A stretch of DNA of 36,871 nucleotides from Sediminibacterium sp. (GTDB lineage Bacteria > Bacteroidota > Bacteroidia > Chitinophagales > Chitinophagaceae), in assembly GCA_030158665.1 (NCBI GenBank), contig JAOASM010000031.1, positions 1 through 36,871 on the forward strand. The letters run 5' to 3'. Numbering within the stretch: the first letter of the stretch is position 1; each line of letters begins with the position of its first letter. The position numbers and the translations under genes were made by a program. The notes under the pieces were generated by a model, which saw only the letters and a program-made list of their open reading frames with translations, ran no database searches and had not been told where the DNA came from. Shown here in pieces: positions 6,325 through 14,858 of this stretch.

Positions 6325-6765
6325 ATGAATAGTATGAAATCAAATAAAACAAATGCCAACGATAATAATAAATACAGCATTAACATAGACTTCAGTGATA
6401 ACATAGACTTCAGTGATAACATAGATTATAACGATGGTACTTGCTATAATAGAAAACTGAGAAAAAATGATCAAGAAAGTCAAGCCCAACAGTACAGACA
6501 TATTGGAGAGAGCATGAAAGCTGCTAGGCTTAAAAGACTTTTTTCAATAAAAGAATTAGCTTCACGAGCAAAAGTGGATCGGTCTACTATCTATCATATA
6601 GAAAAAGGCAAACCTACAATTTCATTATTTTCGTTTTTGAACGTTTTAAAAGCCCTCGATTTATATGAAGATGTGATGCGCTTTATTGACAATGACGTTC
6701 AGGGTAATATCATTTTCAAAAGAAAAATGATGATTAAAGAAAATACTAAAAATTATAAACTATAA
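6325..6765 (+). CDS. XRE-family helix-turn-helix transcriptional regulator
   Basis: Protein of 146 residues. Residues 60-117 form a Cro/C1-type HTH: GESMKAARLKRLFSIKELASRAKVDRSTIYHIEKGKPTISLFSFLNVLKAL. The N-terminal 50 residues are an Asn/Asp-rich, probably disordered leader. It contains a hexapeptide repeat NIDFSD (20-25), NIDFSD (26-31), NIDYND (32-37), encoded by perfect then degenerate 18-bp DNA repeats at 6382-6399, 6400-6417 and 6418-6435. The HTH resembles HipB/antitoxin-type regulators, but no toxin gene adjoins it. Its stop codon overlaps the stop region of the convergent oxidoreductase by 6 bp. The start could also be the ATG at 6334. It may autoregulate through the paired repeats upstream (inference). 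Confidence 0.85.
   Translation: MNSMKSNKTNANDNNKYSINIDFSDNIDFSDNIDYNDGTCYNRKLRKNDQESQAQQYRHIGESMKAARLKRLFSIKELASRAKVDRSTIYHIEKGKPTISLFSFLNVLKALDLYEDVMRFIDNDVQGNIIFKRKMMIKENTKNYKL
6382..6435 (+). repeat. In-frame 18-bp triplication in XRE gene
   Basis: AACATAGACTTCAGTGAT occurs at 6382-6399 and again, identically, at 6400-6417; a third copy (6418-6435) reads AACATAGATTATAACGAT. Two identical neighbouring copies suggest recent slippage. Copy number changes would keep the frame. Confidence 0.85.
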
Positions 6766-7989
6766 TTTCATTAACTGAGTCGCTTTTTGGGCTACAATAG
6801 GCGCAATAGCCACGCCCATTCCGCTCATCCTTACGGCACAATATACATTGGGTTGCACCTCCTGTATGATCGGTTTTTTGATTTTACCCATTCCCATTGT
6901 TCCACTCCATCTGAGTTCTATTTTTGGCTTCTTAGATCCCTTTGGTAATATTCGTTGCATCATAAACTGCTCTAGTACTTTTTGGATGGTTGCAGAAGTA
7001 TCTAATGAATAGGTTTTTTCATTTTTAAAATCCGCATTTCTTGCGCCCCCTAATAACAATCGATTTCCTAGATTACGGAAATAATAATATCCTTCGTCAT
7101 AATGGAAACATCCCTTGAACTTTAAATTTGGAATAGGCTCAGTTACAAAAACTTGCCCTCTCGCTGGAACAACATCTAATGAGGGGATAAGTAATTTAGC
7201 AAATCCGTTAGTGCATACCAACATCTGTTTAGCTTCTATTGGTGCTTCTAAATTAGTCTCTATGGTGACACCCTTGGCGTGATTTTTAAACTTTTTCACT
7301 TCTGTACTAAATAGAATTTGCACCCCTTTTGCTTGAACTGCTTTTTGTAGGGCCAATACGAGCTTTGCTGAATTCAATTGCCCCTCTAGTTTGTTATAAG
7401 CAAGCGCTTCGATTCCCTGAAAACCTAATTTGTTGATCTCTTTGCTAGCATTGGTATAAATTGGAAGGTACTTGCCATTTTTTTTAGGCGTCTTTAAAAC
7501 GGGTGCAAGTATTTTATTTAAGTAAGCAATATCATCATCTAGCTTTGAGATATCATACCCTTCTTTTTTTGATCCCTTATCATCTCTTTCTTTTTTACCC
7601 TTAGATTCTTTTTTATTTTTTGCAATTTTTTCCTGTCCTTCAAATAATTCATATCCTCCCCATTGATTGTAGTCAATGTCTTTATCTTTAAAGACTTTCT
7701 GAATTCTTTGCAAACCATCATATCGCATCTTTACGGTTTCAAGCATGGCTTCTTCGCCCATCAACGCTACATCATACATTAATTCAGATACGCTTCCAAA
7801 GCAGGAGAATCCGGCATTGCGTGTACTTGCCCCTGACGGTATCACCCCACGTTCCAATATGGTGATATTGAGTTTTGGATTTTTTTGAATGGCTTCGTAA
7901 GCGGTCCATAATCCAACAAACCCACAACCTACAATCACTAAATCCTTTTTTGCAAAATAGGTTGACTGCTCCCATACTGATATTGCCAT
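6760..7989 (-). CDS. FAD-dependent oxidoreductase (DAO/DadA type)
   Basis: D-amino-acid/glycine-oxidase-type flavoenzyme of 409 residues. The N-terminal Rossmann motif is DLVIVGCGFVGLWTAYEA (GxGxxG at 21-26), followed by the FAD-ribose Glu in ITILERG and the DAO signature PSGASTRNAGFS. The C-terminal FAD-binding segment is YCAVRMSGMGVAIAPIVA. Residues 119-144 form a Lys/Glu-rich insert (ten Lys in about 24 residues) not expected in the family core; its DNA is a polypyrimidine tract on the plus strand near 7560-7635. The substrate cannot be told from sequence: an amine or amino acid is likely for the family. It appears monocistronic, with no pathway neighbours. It ends 6 bp inside the convergent XRE gene. 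Confidence 0.88.
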   Translation of the reverse strand: MAISVWEQSTYFAKKDLVIVGCGFVGLWTAYEAIQKNPKLNITILERGVIPSGASTRNAGFSCFGSVSELMYDVALMGEEAMLETVKMRYDGLQRIQKVFKDKDIDYNQWGGYELFEGQEKIAKNKKESKGKKERDDKGSKKEGYDISKLDDDIAYLNKILAPVLKTPKKNGKYLPIYTNASKEINKLGFQGIEALAYNKLEGQLNSAKLVLALQKAVQAKGVQILFSTEVKKFKNHAKGVTIETNLEAPIEAKQMLVCTNGFAKLLIPSLDVVPARGQVFVTEPIPNLKFKGCFHYDEGYYYFRNLGNRLLLGGARNADFKNEKTYSLDTSATIQKVLEQFMMQRILPKGSKKPKIELRWSGTMGMGKIKKPIIQEVQPNVYCAVRMSGMGVAIAPIVAQKATQLMKL

Positions 7990-8042
7990 GCTGATGATTT
8001 TAGATTTCTAAGGTCCTACTTTTTTATCAATTGTACATAAAA

Positions 8043-8068
8043 AAACCGCCCCCATTTGGGAGCGGTTT
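8043..8068 (-). terminator. Terminator of the Oar-like TonB receptor gene
   Basis: AAACCGC (8043-8049) pairs with GCGGTTT (8062-8068), and CCC (8051-8053) with GGG (8058-8060) around an ATTT loop, with one C-A mismatch. Read on the minus strand the hairpin is followed by a T run (A run at 8035-8045 on plus). It lies 90 bp beyond the receptor's stop codon. Confidence 0.85.
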
Positions 8069-8157
8069 AAAGTAGCTAGTTGTCTAACTTTTATAAATGT
8101 TAATTAAAGCAGCTATTTGAGTGACTCAATAAGTGAACTCAGTGTAGCCAACTAAAA

Positions 8158-11100
8158 TTATCTTCCGAAGATATATCTTAAACCAATCTGTGCTTGCCAA
8201 ACGTCAAATACAGAAGAGTTCTTTTGATAAGTATCTTTGATTAAAGTGGTAGTACCATCTAAATTCTTTTGTGTAGCCAATTTGTATACTGGCTCACCTG
8301 CTGTGTTCACAGAGCTATATGCCAAAACTTGTGGGTTGGTAACTCTTTGAGATACACCCCAGCTGTCATTCAACATATTTGCAAAGTTCAAGATATCCGC
8401 TCTAAACTGTAATGTATTGCGCTTACCTTTTACTTTCACAAAGAATTCTTGTACAATTGACACATCAAAGCGGTGTAACATTGGCAATACTGATGCGTTA
8501 CGTGCAGCATATTGACCTCTGTTTGCACTTAAGTACTTGTCTTGCTTAATATAAGCATCGAAAGCAGCTTGTTGTTGTGCTTCTGTGTAAGTTGTTGTTC
8601 CAACTACCAATGGAGCAAATTTGATATCTGTTCCTGCTTTTGGAATAAAGATCAACTCGTTGTTATTAACGCGATCTCCGTTCATATCACCAGAGATAGT
8701 GTAAGAGTATGCACCAGCTTGAGAACCGATATAACCAACAGAGAAACTTGTTGATCCACCGTATTCACCACCGTACTCTAATTTATATCCAAATAAACCT
8801 ACGATTCTGTTAGGAATGTTGAAATCAGAATTAGACAATGGTAAATTGTTGTTACCATATACAGATCTTGCACCAGTCCAGCTTCCAGAAGCGATTGAAC
8901 CACCACTCATGAAATCAGTTGCATTAGATGTTGTCCAAGCTAATGATCCCCAAACGCCTTTTCTGTATGGCATTTCTAATTTAAGTGTCATTGATCTGTA
9001 ATCTCCTTGGCTCTTATTTGTTAAAACAATTGCATTAGAAACATTATCATTAATTCTTACGCCATTGTCATTACCTGCAAATCTTGATCTTGTATCTACA
9101 CCAGTAAATTTACCTGTAGGGTTGTCTAAGTTTGCATTGTAGTAATGTACAGCATTAAAGTTTTTGTTGAATAAGAACTCAACTGTTCCAACTAAACCAA
9201 ATGGTAATTTTTGATCTACCGCTAAGTTTGATTTCCAAACTTGAGGGAATTTATAATCTTCTTCAGTTAATGCGATATCAAATGTAGAAGGTAATGTTGG
9301 TGTAGCAGGGATGAAATATTTGTTAGGGTTTGCAGTAAAACCATAGTTCGTTGCTGCTGCACCACTTACATCAATAAATCCTGTTAACACACCATTGTTA
9401 CCCACTTGGTTTGAGATAAACACATATGGAGGACGACCAGTGAATACACCTGTTCCACCACGTACTTGTGTTTTCTTCATACCATTCACATCCCAGTTGA
9501 AACCTAATCTTGGTTCAAATAAGATTTGTGTTTTAGGCATTACAGCTGTATTGAATTTAGCACCATTTGCAAATGTCATTGCAGTGATTGCTGGATTCTC
9601 AAGACTTGTATTTTCAAATCCAATTACAGCCATTCTTAAACCTGCTGTTAATTTTAAGTTTTTGTTGTATTGGTATTCGTCTTGACCATAAATATCTAAA
9701 CGAGATGTTTTTAATACTTGCATTGGATCAACCGCTCCTGGCAATGCAGAATAACGGAATTGAGTTCGTGCAGGTATAAAAGTAGATGGCGCACCACCTG
9801 CTGCAATAGATTGGTTTGCTGCAGTATAGAAATCTGCTAAGCTATTGAATACATATACACCGTTAGATGCAGGGAAGAACAAGTTGTTAGACTGATACTT
9901 TTCAAAGTTTACACCAGCAACAATTGTATGCTTGTCTAAATATTTTGTCAAGTTATCTGTGATGTGGAATGTATTGTAGTCTAATTTGTTTCCTGGAGTG
10001 AATGGATCAAAACCTACAGAAGTTAATGTAGTAGAACCAGACTTAATATCAATGGTTGGGAACATTTGACTTCTGTATGCTCTATTTTCAATTTGCTTAT
10101 CATAACCGATAATCAAATTGTTGTGTAAAGTGTTTGATAACTTACTGTTTAATTCAACTACAATTGAACGTGTGTTGTCCATAATACCGTAACCGCTATT
10201 TTGGAAAGACATAGCCAATGCAGAACCAGTTCTGTTACCAAAACCTGCAGATGCTGAGTTAGAGATATTGATATCTGCGTTTGAGTTATGGTGTACATAA
10301 CGTGCAGTCAATTTATGCATGTCGTTGATGTTCCAATCTGTTCTAATTAAGAACTTCTCAGAAACAGTTGCATTATTGTATCCTTCCCAAGGACCTGTTG
10401 TGTAGTTAAACTTATCTTGCATGAACTTAGATAATGTTTCTAATTCAGTGTAAGTTGGTCTTGAGATTTGAGAACCTGTTAATGGAGAACCTGTAGAGAT
10501 CCAGTTAGTTCCTGGCTCTGTTTTCTCTAACTTCTCGTAGTTTGCAAAAATGAATAATTTGTTCTTGATAATTGGCGCACCAATTCTGAAACCTTTTACT
10601 TTTTCGCTGAACTTAGAAGGAGTAACAGTTACACCATTTGCTTTGTTACCATTGTAAGTAGAAGAGTTATCTCTTTCTGTTTGATAGTAAGAACCTTCAA
10701 TTTCGTTTGTACCTGATCTTGTTACCGCGTTGATACCAGCACCAGTAAATCCTGATTGACGAATATCAAATGGAGCGATGTTCAATTGTAATTGCTCAAT
10801 CGCATCTAAAGAGATAGCAGAAGCACCAGTTCTACCTCCTGCTTGTGCAGAAGAACCTAAACCGAAACCATTGTTAAATTGAGAACCATCAATTGTAAAG
10901 TTGTTCAAACGAGAATCTTGTCCACCGAAACTAGCACCATTACCATTTGAATTGTACTTTGTAATACCATCAATTGTTCTTGGTCCAGTTACTGGAATAT
11001 TTTGTAATTCTCTTCTTCCAAATTGTTGTGCAGTTCCAGTTCTTTCTTTAGAGAATAAGCCGCTTCTATTGCTAGCAACAACTACATCCTTTAAGTTTGA

Positions 11101-11430
11101 ACCAGTTGCATACAAAACGAAGTCAACGTTTGTAGCCACACCTAAGTTGGTAGCTATTTCAGTTACTTGATCATTTTTGTAACCAACAAAGCTAGCTGCT
11201 ACTGTAAACGGTCCACCAACTCTTACAGCTGGGAACACGAATGCACCTGTTTTGTTTGTTACTGTTTTGTACGTTGTACCAGTTGGAACGTGCGTCGCAA
11301 TGACTGATGCACCAACCAATACTTCTTTCTTTTCATTCACAACAACACCAGAAATGGTTGAAGTTGTAATTTGAGCGAAACTGATGATAGTCATCATGCA
11401 GCTTGCCAAAAACAAGATTGTTTTTTTCAT
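8158..11430 (-). CDS. TonB-dependent receptor, Oar-like, with carboxypeptidase-regulatory domain
   Basis: Outer-membrane receptor of 1090 residues. The best start is the ATG at 11428-11430, giving a clear signal peptide MKKTILFLASCMMTIISFAQ; an upstream in-frame ATG at 11472 would add 14 polar residues ahead of it. The mature protein starts with a carboxypeptidase-regulatory-like beta domain (ISGVVVNEKKEVLVGASVIA, about 23-105). A plug follows with RELQNIPVTGPRTIDG and GGQDSRLNNFTIDG, typical of Oar-like receptors, then a long barrel ending in IGLRYIFGR. No SusD gene adjoins it, so it is not a SusC. The substrate is unknown; Oar relatives are linked to protein or adhesin secretion and to uptake. 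Single-gene unit with its own terminator and a TACCTTTG -7 box at 11522-11529. Confidence 0.92.
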   Translation of the reverse strand: MKKTILFLASCMMTIISFAQITTSTISGVVVNEKKEVLVGASVIATHVPTGTTYKTVTNKTGAFVFPAVRVGGPFTVAASFVGYKNDQVTEIATNLGVATNVDFVLYATGSNLKDVVVASNRSGLFSKERTGTAQQFGRRELQNIPVTGPRTIDGITKYNSNGNGASFGGQDSRLNNFTIDGSQFNNGFGLGSSAQAGGRTGASAISLDAIEQLQLNIAPFDIRQSGFTGAGINAVTRSGTNEIEGSYYQTERDNSSTYNGNKANGVTVTPSKFSEKVKGFRIGAPIIKNKLFIFANYEKLEKTEPGTNWISTGSPLTGSQISRPTYTELETLSKFMQDKFNYTTGPWEGYNNATVSEKFLIRTDWNINDMHKLTARYVHHNSNADINISNSASAGFGNRTGSALAMSFQNSGYGIMDNTRSIVVELNSKLSNTLHNNLIIGYDKQIENRAYRSQMFPTIDIKSGSTTLTSVGFDPFTPGNKLDYNTFHITDNLTKYLDKHTIVAGVNFEKYQSNNLFFPASNGVYVFNSLADFYTAANQSIAAGGAPSTFIPARTQFRYSALPGAVDPMQVLKTSRLDIYGQDEYQYNKNLKLTAGLRMAVIGFENTSLENPAITAMTFANGAKFNTAVMPKTQILFEPRLGFNWDVNGMKKTQVRGGTGVFTGRPPYVFISNQVGNNGVLTGFIDVSGAAATNYGFTANPNKYFIPATPTLPSTFDIALTEEDYKFPQVWKSNLAVDQKLPFGLVGTVEFLFNKNFNAVHYYNANLDNPTGKFTGVDTRSRFAGNDNGVRINDNVSNAIVLTNKSQGDYRSMTLKLEMPYRKGVWGSLAWTTSNATDFMSGGSIASGSWTGARSVYGNNNLPLSNSDFNIPNRIVGLFGYKLEYGGEYGGSTSFSVGYIGSQAGAYSYTISGDMNGDRVNNNELIFIPKAGTDIKFAPLVVGTTTYTEAQQQAAFDAYIKQDKYLSANRGQYAARNASVLPMLHRFDVSIVQEFFVKVKGKRNTLQFRADILNFANMLNDSWGVSQRVTNPQVLAYSSVNTAGEPVYKLATQKNLDGTTTLIKDTYQKNSSVFDVWQAQIGLRYIFGR

Positions 11431-11521
11431 TTGTTTGGATTTGATTTCAAAATACTTGCTTAAAATCAACAAGAAAGTGGCTGAATCTTGAATTTGCCAA
11501 AAACTTGTTAAAATGCTGCCG

Positions 11522-11529
11522 CAAAGGTA
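11522..11529 (-). promoter_or_regulatory. Candidate -7 box for the Oar-like receptor
   Basis: The minus strand reads TACCTTTG, a perfect TAnnTTTG, about 92 bp before the preferred start at 11430. It predicts a leader of roughly 85 nt. No clear -33 element at about 20 bp was found. Confidence 0.35.
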
Positions 11530-11558
11530 GGCTGAATAGGTGGTTTATAGACCGCTAA

Positions 11559-11685
11559 ATGTTAAAATTTAATAGACTTAATACTAATTTAACATGGAAA
11601 ACTATTTTTTTTGCGATTATGTTGAAGATATCATAATAATTTAAACGATTGAATTGTACATATATTAATTAATATTATATATGTA
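11559..11685. promoter_or_regulatory. Divergent intergenic region with two inverted repeats
   Basis: The 339-bp gap between the receptor start (11430) and susC (11770) is very AT-rich. It holds two inverted repeats: ATGTTAAAATT (11559-11569) against AATTTAACAT (11586-11595), and TACATATAT (11657-11665) against ATATATGTA (11677-11685), the latter with perfect 9-bp arms. Both lie between the divergent promoters and could be operator sites. No gene was seen in the gap. Confidence 0.45.
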
Positions 11686-11721
11686 AAAAATAGGCCAAAC
11701 ACCAGGGCTATAAGATAACAT

Positions 11722-11746
11722 TTTGTTAATATTTGGCTTATATTCG
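11722..11746 (+). promoter_or_regulatory. Weak candidate promoter of the fructan susC
   Basis: TTTG at 11722-11725 and TATATTCG at 11739-11746 (7 of 8 to TAnnTTTG) lie upstream of the ATG at 11770. The 13-bp spacing is shorter than usual, so only the -7 box is moderately supported. Confidence 0.3.
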
Positions 11747-11769
11747 TAACCAAAATTAAAATCAATCAC

Positions 11770-14700
11770 ATGAGAAAAGTTGTTTTATTGTCTTCTCTTG
11801 TTTTTTGTTTTGCACTTCAAGTATTGGCTCAGGGATCTAAGAAGATCTCTGGTAAGATAGTTGATCAAAAAACTAAGCAAGGATTAGGAGGCGTAACAGT
11901 GAATGCTGGTAAAGTGAATGCTTTATCTGATGCAAATGGTAATTATCAAATTAATGTTACTGATCAAAAATCTATCAACTATAGTATAGTTGGTTATGAG
12001 AAATTATCTAAAGCAATCGGAACTGCTACAACAATTAATGTTGAATTAGCATCTGTAGAAAATGTTTTAGAAGAAGTAGTTATTACTGGTTATGCGCGTG
12101 AGAGTAAATCAAAATTCGCGGGTGCGGTAACTACAATCAGTGGTAAAACTGTAAACGATGTACCAGTAGGTTCATTCGACCAAGCTTTCCAAGGTCGTGT
12201 TCCAGGTATGTTAGTTAACTCTGGATCTGGTCAACCAGGTTCTAGTGCACAGGTAACCATTCGTGGTATCAAATCTATCCAAGGTGCTGGTGCTCAGCCT
12301 TTGTATGTTTTAGATGGTGTGCCAATTCCTGCATTTGACATGCAAACAATTAACCCTGACGATTTTGAATCTATTACTGTATTGAAAGATGCGACTGCAG
12401 CTGCGATTTACGGTGCTAGAGGTGGTACGGGTGTAATTGTAATTACTTCTAAAAGAGGTAAAGCAGGTAAAAATGTAGTGACTTATAAAACGCAATATGG
12501 TATCACTAAGCGTCCAAGTTTCGCTAGAATGAACTTGATGAGTACGCGTGAAATGTTAGCTTACGAGGAAAGAGAAAAAATTGCTAACACGCCAGGATGG
12601 GTATGGTCTAAAAACAACCCAGCTATTCCTGCAGGTATGACTGCTGCGTCTAAGCAATTTTCTCTAGATAGCTTAAGCAATATCGATATTGATTATGCAA
12701 ACATCTTCTATAGAGAAGGTATTTCAAAATCTCATGAATTAACTTTAAGCGGTGGTTCTGATAGAACTAAGTTCTTCTTATCTGGTGCTTATTTTGACCA
12801 GCAAGGTATTGACTTAGGGTCTTCTTTAAAGCGTTACACAATTCGTTTTAACTTAGATCATTCTACTGATAAATTCACTGCTCAGTTTAACTCTAGCATT
12901 GGTTATTCAAAATCTCAATTATCTGAAGGTGATTATTTAGGTAATAGCGCAAGAAGTCCATTCCAAATGACTTATAGAGCTAAAACTTATGAAAATCCTT
13001 ACAAGCCAGACGGTTCTTTGAACTGGGGTGCAAGTACTTCTATGGCTTACAGACAAGTGGCTAACTTATTAGAAGGTTTACAAAATACAACAAGAGGTTT
13101 TGATCAAATTAAAATGGTAGGAAATGGTTTATTAGCTTATAAAGTTTTCCCAACCTTGACAGTTAGAAATAACTTGGGTGTGACTGCTTCTAGCAACTAT
13201 GTAAACCGTTATATCAACGCAGATTCTTATGTTGGTTCTTTACAGTCATTCCAAGCTGGATCGGCTCAAGAATCTAATACAGTTGTTTCTGAATTCATCA
13301 ACACTTCTTCTGCTATTTATAACGAGAAGTTTGGTAAATCTGAAGTAGAAGCATCTGCTAACTTTGAAATTGTTAGAGGTTACCAAAGAGGTTTAGGTTT
13401 TACATTATTTAACTTAGATAAGCGTTTAACTCAAACTGGTCAAGGTGCTGGTGCATTACCTACAAACGGTGCAACAACTTATCCTCAGAATGCATCTAGT
13501 GCAAAATCTGGATTTGGTATCCGTTCTTATTTTGCTACTGCAAAATATACTTATGATAATAAGTATTCTTTGAATGCCAATATCCGTCGTGATGGTACTT
13601 CAAGAATCGTAAACGAAGAGAACAGAGAAGTAACTTCTTGGTCTGCTGGTTTCACTTGGAATACAATGAACGAGCGTTTCATGAGCAAGCAAAATATTTT
13701 CTCTGACTTGAAATTAAGATTGTCATTTGGTATCATTCCAAATATTGGATCTATTTCTACTTCATCTTATGGTGCTGGATTACAATCTATCACTAACTAC
13801 CAAGGTCCTCAGGTGCCTACTTTTGGAGCAGCAGCTTATGCTGGTTCAACAATCAACGGTTTAGTACCTAATAGCCCAGGTAACCCTAATTTGAAAATTG
13901 AAAGAATTCAAAAATCAAATATCGGTATCGACTTTAGTGTTTGGAATGGCCGTGCTCGTTTCAACTTAGATGCATATGATGAGCAAACTTTAGATTTATT
14001 CGTTAACCAACCATTATCTGGTACAACTGGTTTCTCTAGCTTGTACATCAATGCTGGTAAAATGTCAAACAGAGGTTTGGAATTCATTGCTAAAGTGGAT
14101 GTGATTAAAGGACGTGACTTTGGTGTTACCCTTGGTATGAACCACTCTTATAACGTGAACAAAATTGTTGACTTAGGTTCTGTAAATGAATTCTTTGCTG
14201 GTACATTCGTGATCAGAGAAGGTTTACCTTATGGTTCTCACTACACTTACAATTATTTAGGCGCAGATCCTGCAACTGGAGCTCCAAGATATGAAGCACC
14301 AGATGGTTCTGTAACAACTGATATCGCGAAAGCTGGTCAATTCGCTAAATTTGGTAACTACTTACCAAAACACCAAGGTGGATTTGATTTTGAATTCCGT
14401 TACAAAGCGTTCTCTGTTTCTGGTTTGTTCTCTTATCAATTTGATGTAGTTAGAAGTAACAACACAAGAAACTGGATCACAAGAGGTACTCCTGGATACC
14501 ATGGTATCGTAAGAGCTTCTAGAGAATTAATTGACAACCAATGGCAAGCTCCTGGTGACAACGCCTTCTTCCAAAAATCTACATTTGATAGAGGATTTAC
14601 TTCTTCTGACTTAGAAGATGCTAAATTCTTACGTTTCAGAAACTTAGTTGTTGCGTATCAATTACCAGCAATCAAGGGTCCAAACGGTAAGCCAATGTTT

Positions 14701-14847
14701 ACTGGCGGTAGATTATATGCTCAAGGTCAAAACTTAGCAATTTGGAGTCCATGGAGAGGTTTAGATCCAGAAGATAACAATAACATTAGTTTGAATGAAT
14801 ATCCTAACCCTAGCATGTTCACATTAGGTTTAGATATTAATTTCTAA
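11770..14847 (+). CDS. SusC/RagA family TonB-linked outer membrane transporter (fructan locus)
   Basis: Outer-membrane transporter of 1025 residues that, with SusD, imports oligosaccharides in a TonB-dependent way. A signal peptide (MRKVVLLSSLVFCFALQVLAQ) is followed by a carboxypeptidase-regulatory-like domain (KISGKIVDQKTKQGLGGVTV, about 25-95), the SusC boundary motif LEEVVITGYA (about 97-106), and a plug with PGMLVNSGSGQPGSSAQVTIRG, PLYVLDGVP and SITVLKDATAAAIYGARG. The barrel ends in FTLGLDINF. There is no STN signalling domain, unlike the second SusC in the window. It lies 11 bp before susD. A GH32 gene downstream suggests a beta-fructan (levan or inulin type) as ligand; this is inferred from context. 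No dedicated sensor (HTCS or sigma/anti-sigma pair) is adjacent. Confidence 0.95.
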   Translation: MRKVVLLSSLVFCFALQVLAQGSKKISGKIVDQKTKQGLGGVTVNAGKVNALSDANGNYQINVTDQKSINYSIVGYEKLSKAIGTATTINVELASVENVLEEVVITGYARESKSKFAGAVTTISGKTVNDVPVGSFDQAFQGRVPGMLVNSGSGQPGSSAQVTIRGIKSIQGAGAQPLYVLDGVPIPAFDMQTINPDDFESITVLKDATAAAIYGARGGTGVIVITSKRGKAGKNVVTYKTQYGITKRPSFARMNLMSTREMLAYEEREKIANTPGWVWSKNNPAIPAGMTAASKQFSLDSLSNIDIDYANIFYREGISKSHELTLSGGSDRTKFFLSGAYFDQQGIDLGSSLKRYTIRFNLDHSTDKFTAQFNSSIGYSKSQLSEGDYLGNSARSPFQMTYRAKTYENPYKPDGSLNWGASTSMAYRQVANLLEGLQNTTRGFDQIKMVGNGLLAYKVFPTLTVRNNLGVTASSNYVNRYINADSYVGSLQSFQAGSAQESNTVVSEFINTSSAIYNEKFGKSEVEASANFEIVRGYQRGLGFTLFNLDKRLTQTGQGAGALPTNGATTYPQNASSAKSGFGIRSYFATAKYTYDNKYSLNANIRRDGTSRIVNEENREVTSWSAGFTWNTMNERFMSKQNIFSDLKLRLSFGIIPNIGSISTSSYGAGLQSITNYQGPQVPTFGAAAYAGSTINGLVPNSPGNPNLKIERIQKSNIGIDFSVWNGRARFNLDAYDEQTLDLFVNQPLSGTTGFSSLYINAGKMSNRGLEFIAKVDVIKGRDFGVTLGMNHSYNVNKIVDLGSVNEFFAGTFVIREGLPYGSHYTYNYLGADPATGAPRYEAPDGSVTTDIAKAGQFAKFGNYLPKHQGGFDFEFRYKAFSVSGLFSYQFDVVRSNNTRNWITRGTPGYHGIVRASRELIDNQWQAPGDNAFFQKSTFDRGFTSSDLEDAKFLRFRNLVVAYQLPAIKGPNGKPMFTGGRLYAQGQNLAIWSPWRGLDPEDNNNISLNEYPNPSMFTLGLDINF

Positions 14848-14858
14848 TTAACTAAAAA

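Noticed and set aside
6325..6765. Toxin-antitoxin module (HipB-like antitoxin)
   Set aside because: The HTH is similar, but no toxin-sized gene adjoins it: upstream is non-coding and downstream is a convergent oxidoreductase.
8118..8130. Palindrome TTGAGTGACTCAA as regulatory site
   Set aside because: It lies downstream of the receptor stop codon and before its terminator, where an operator is not expected; probably chance.
11431..11472. Upstream ATG start of the Oar-like receptor
   Set aside because: It adds 14 residues ahead of an otherwise perfect signal peptide; the internal ATG at 11430 is more plausible.
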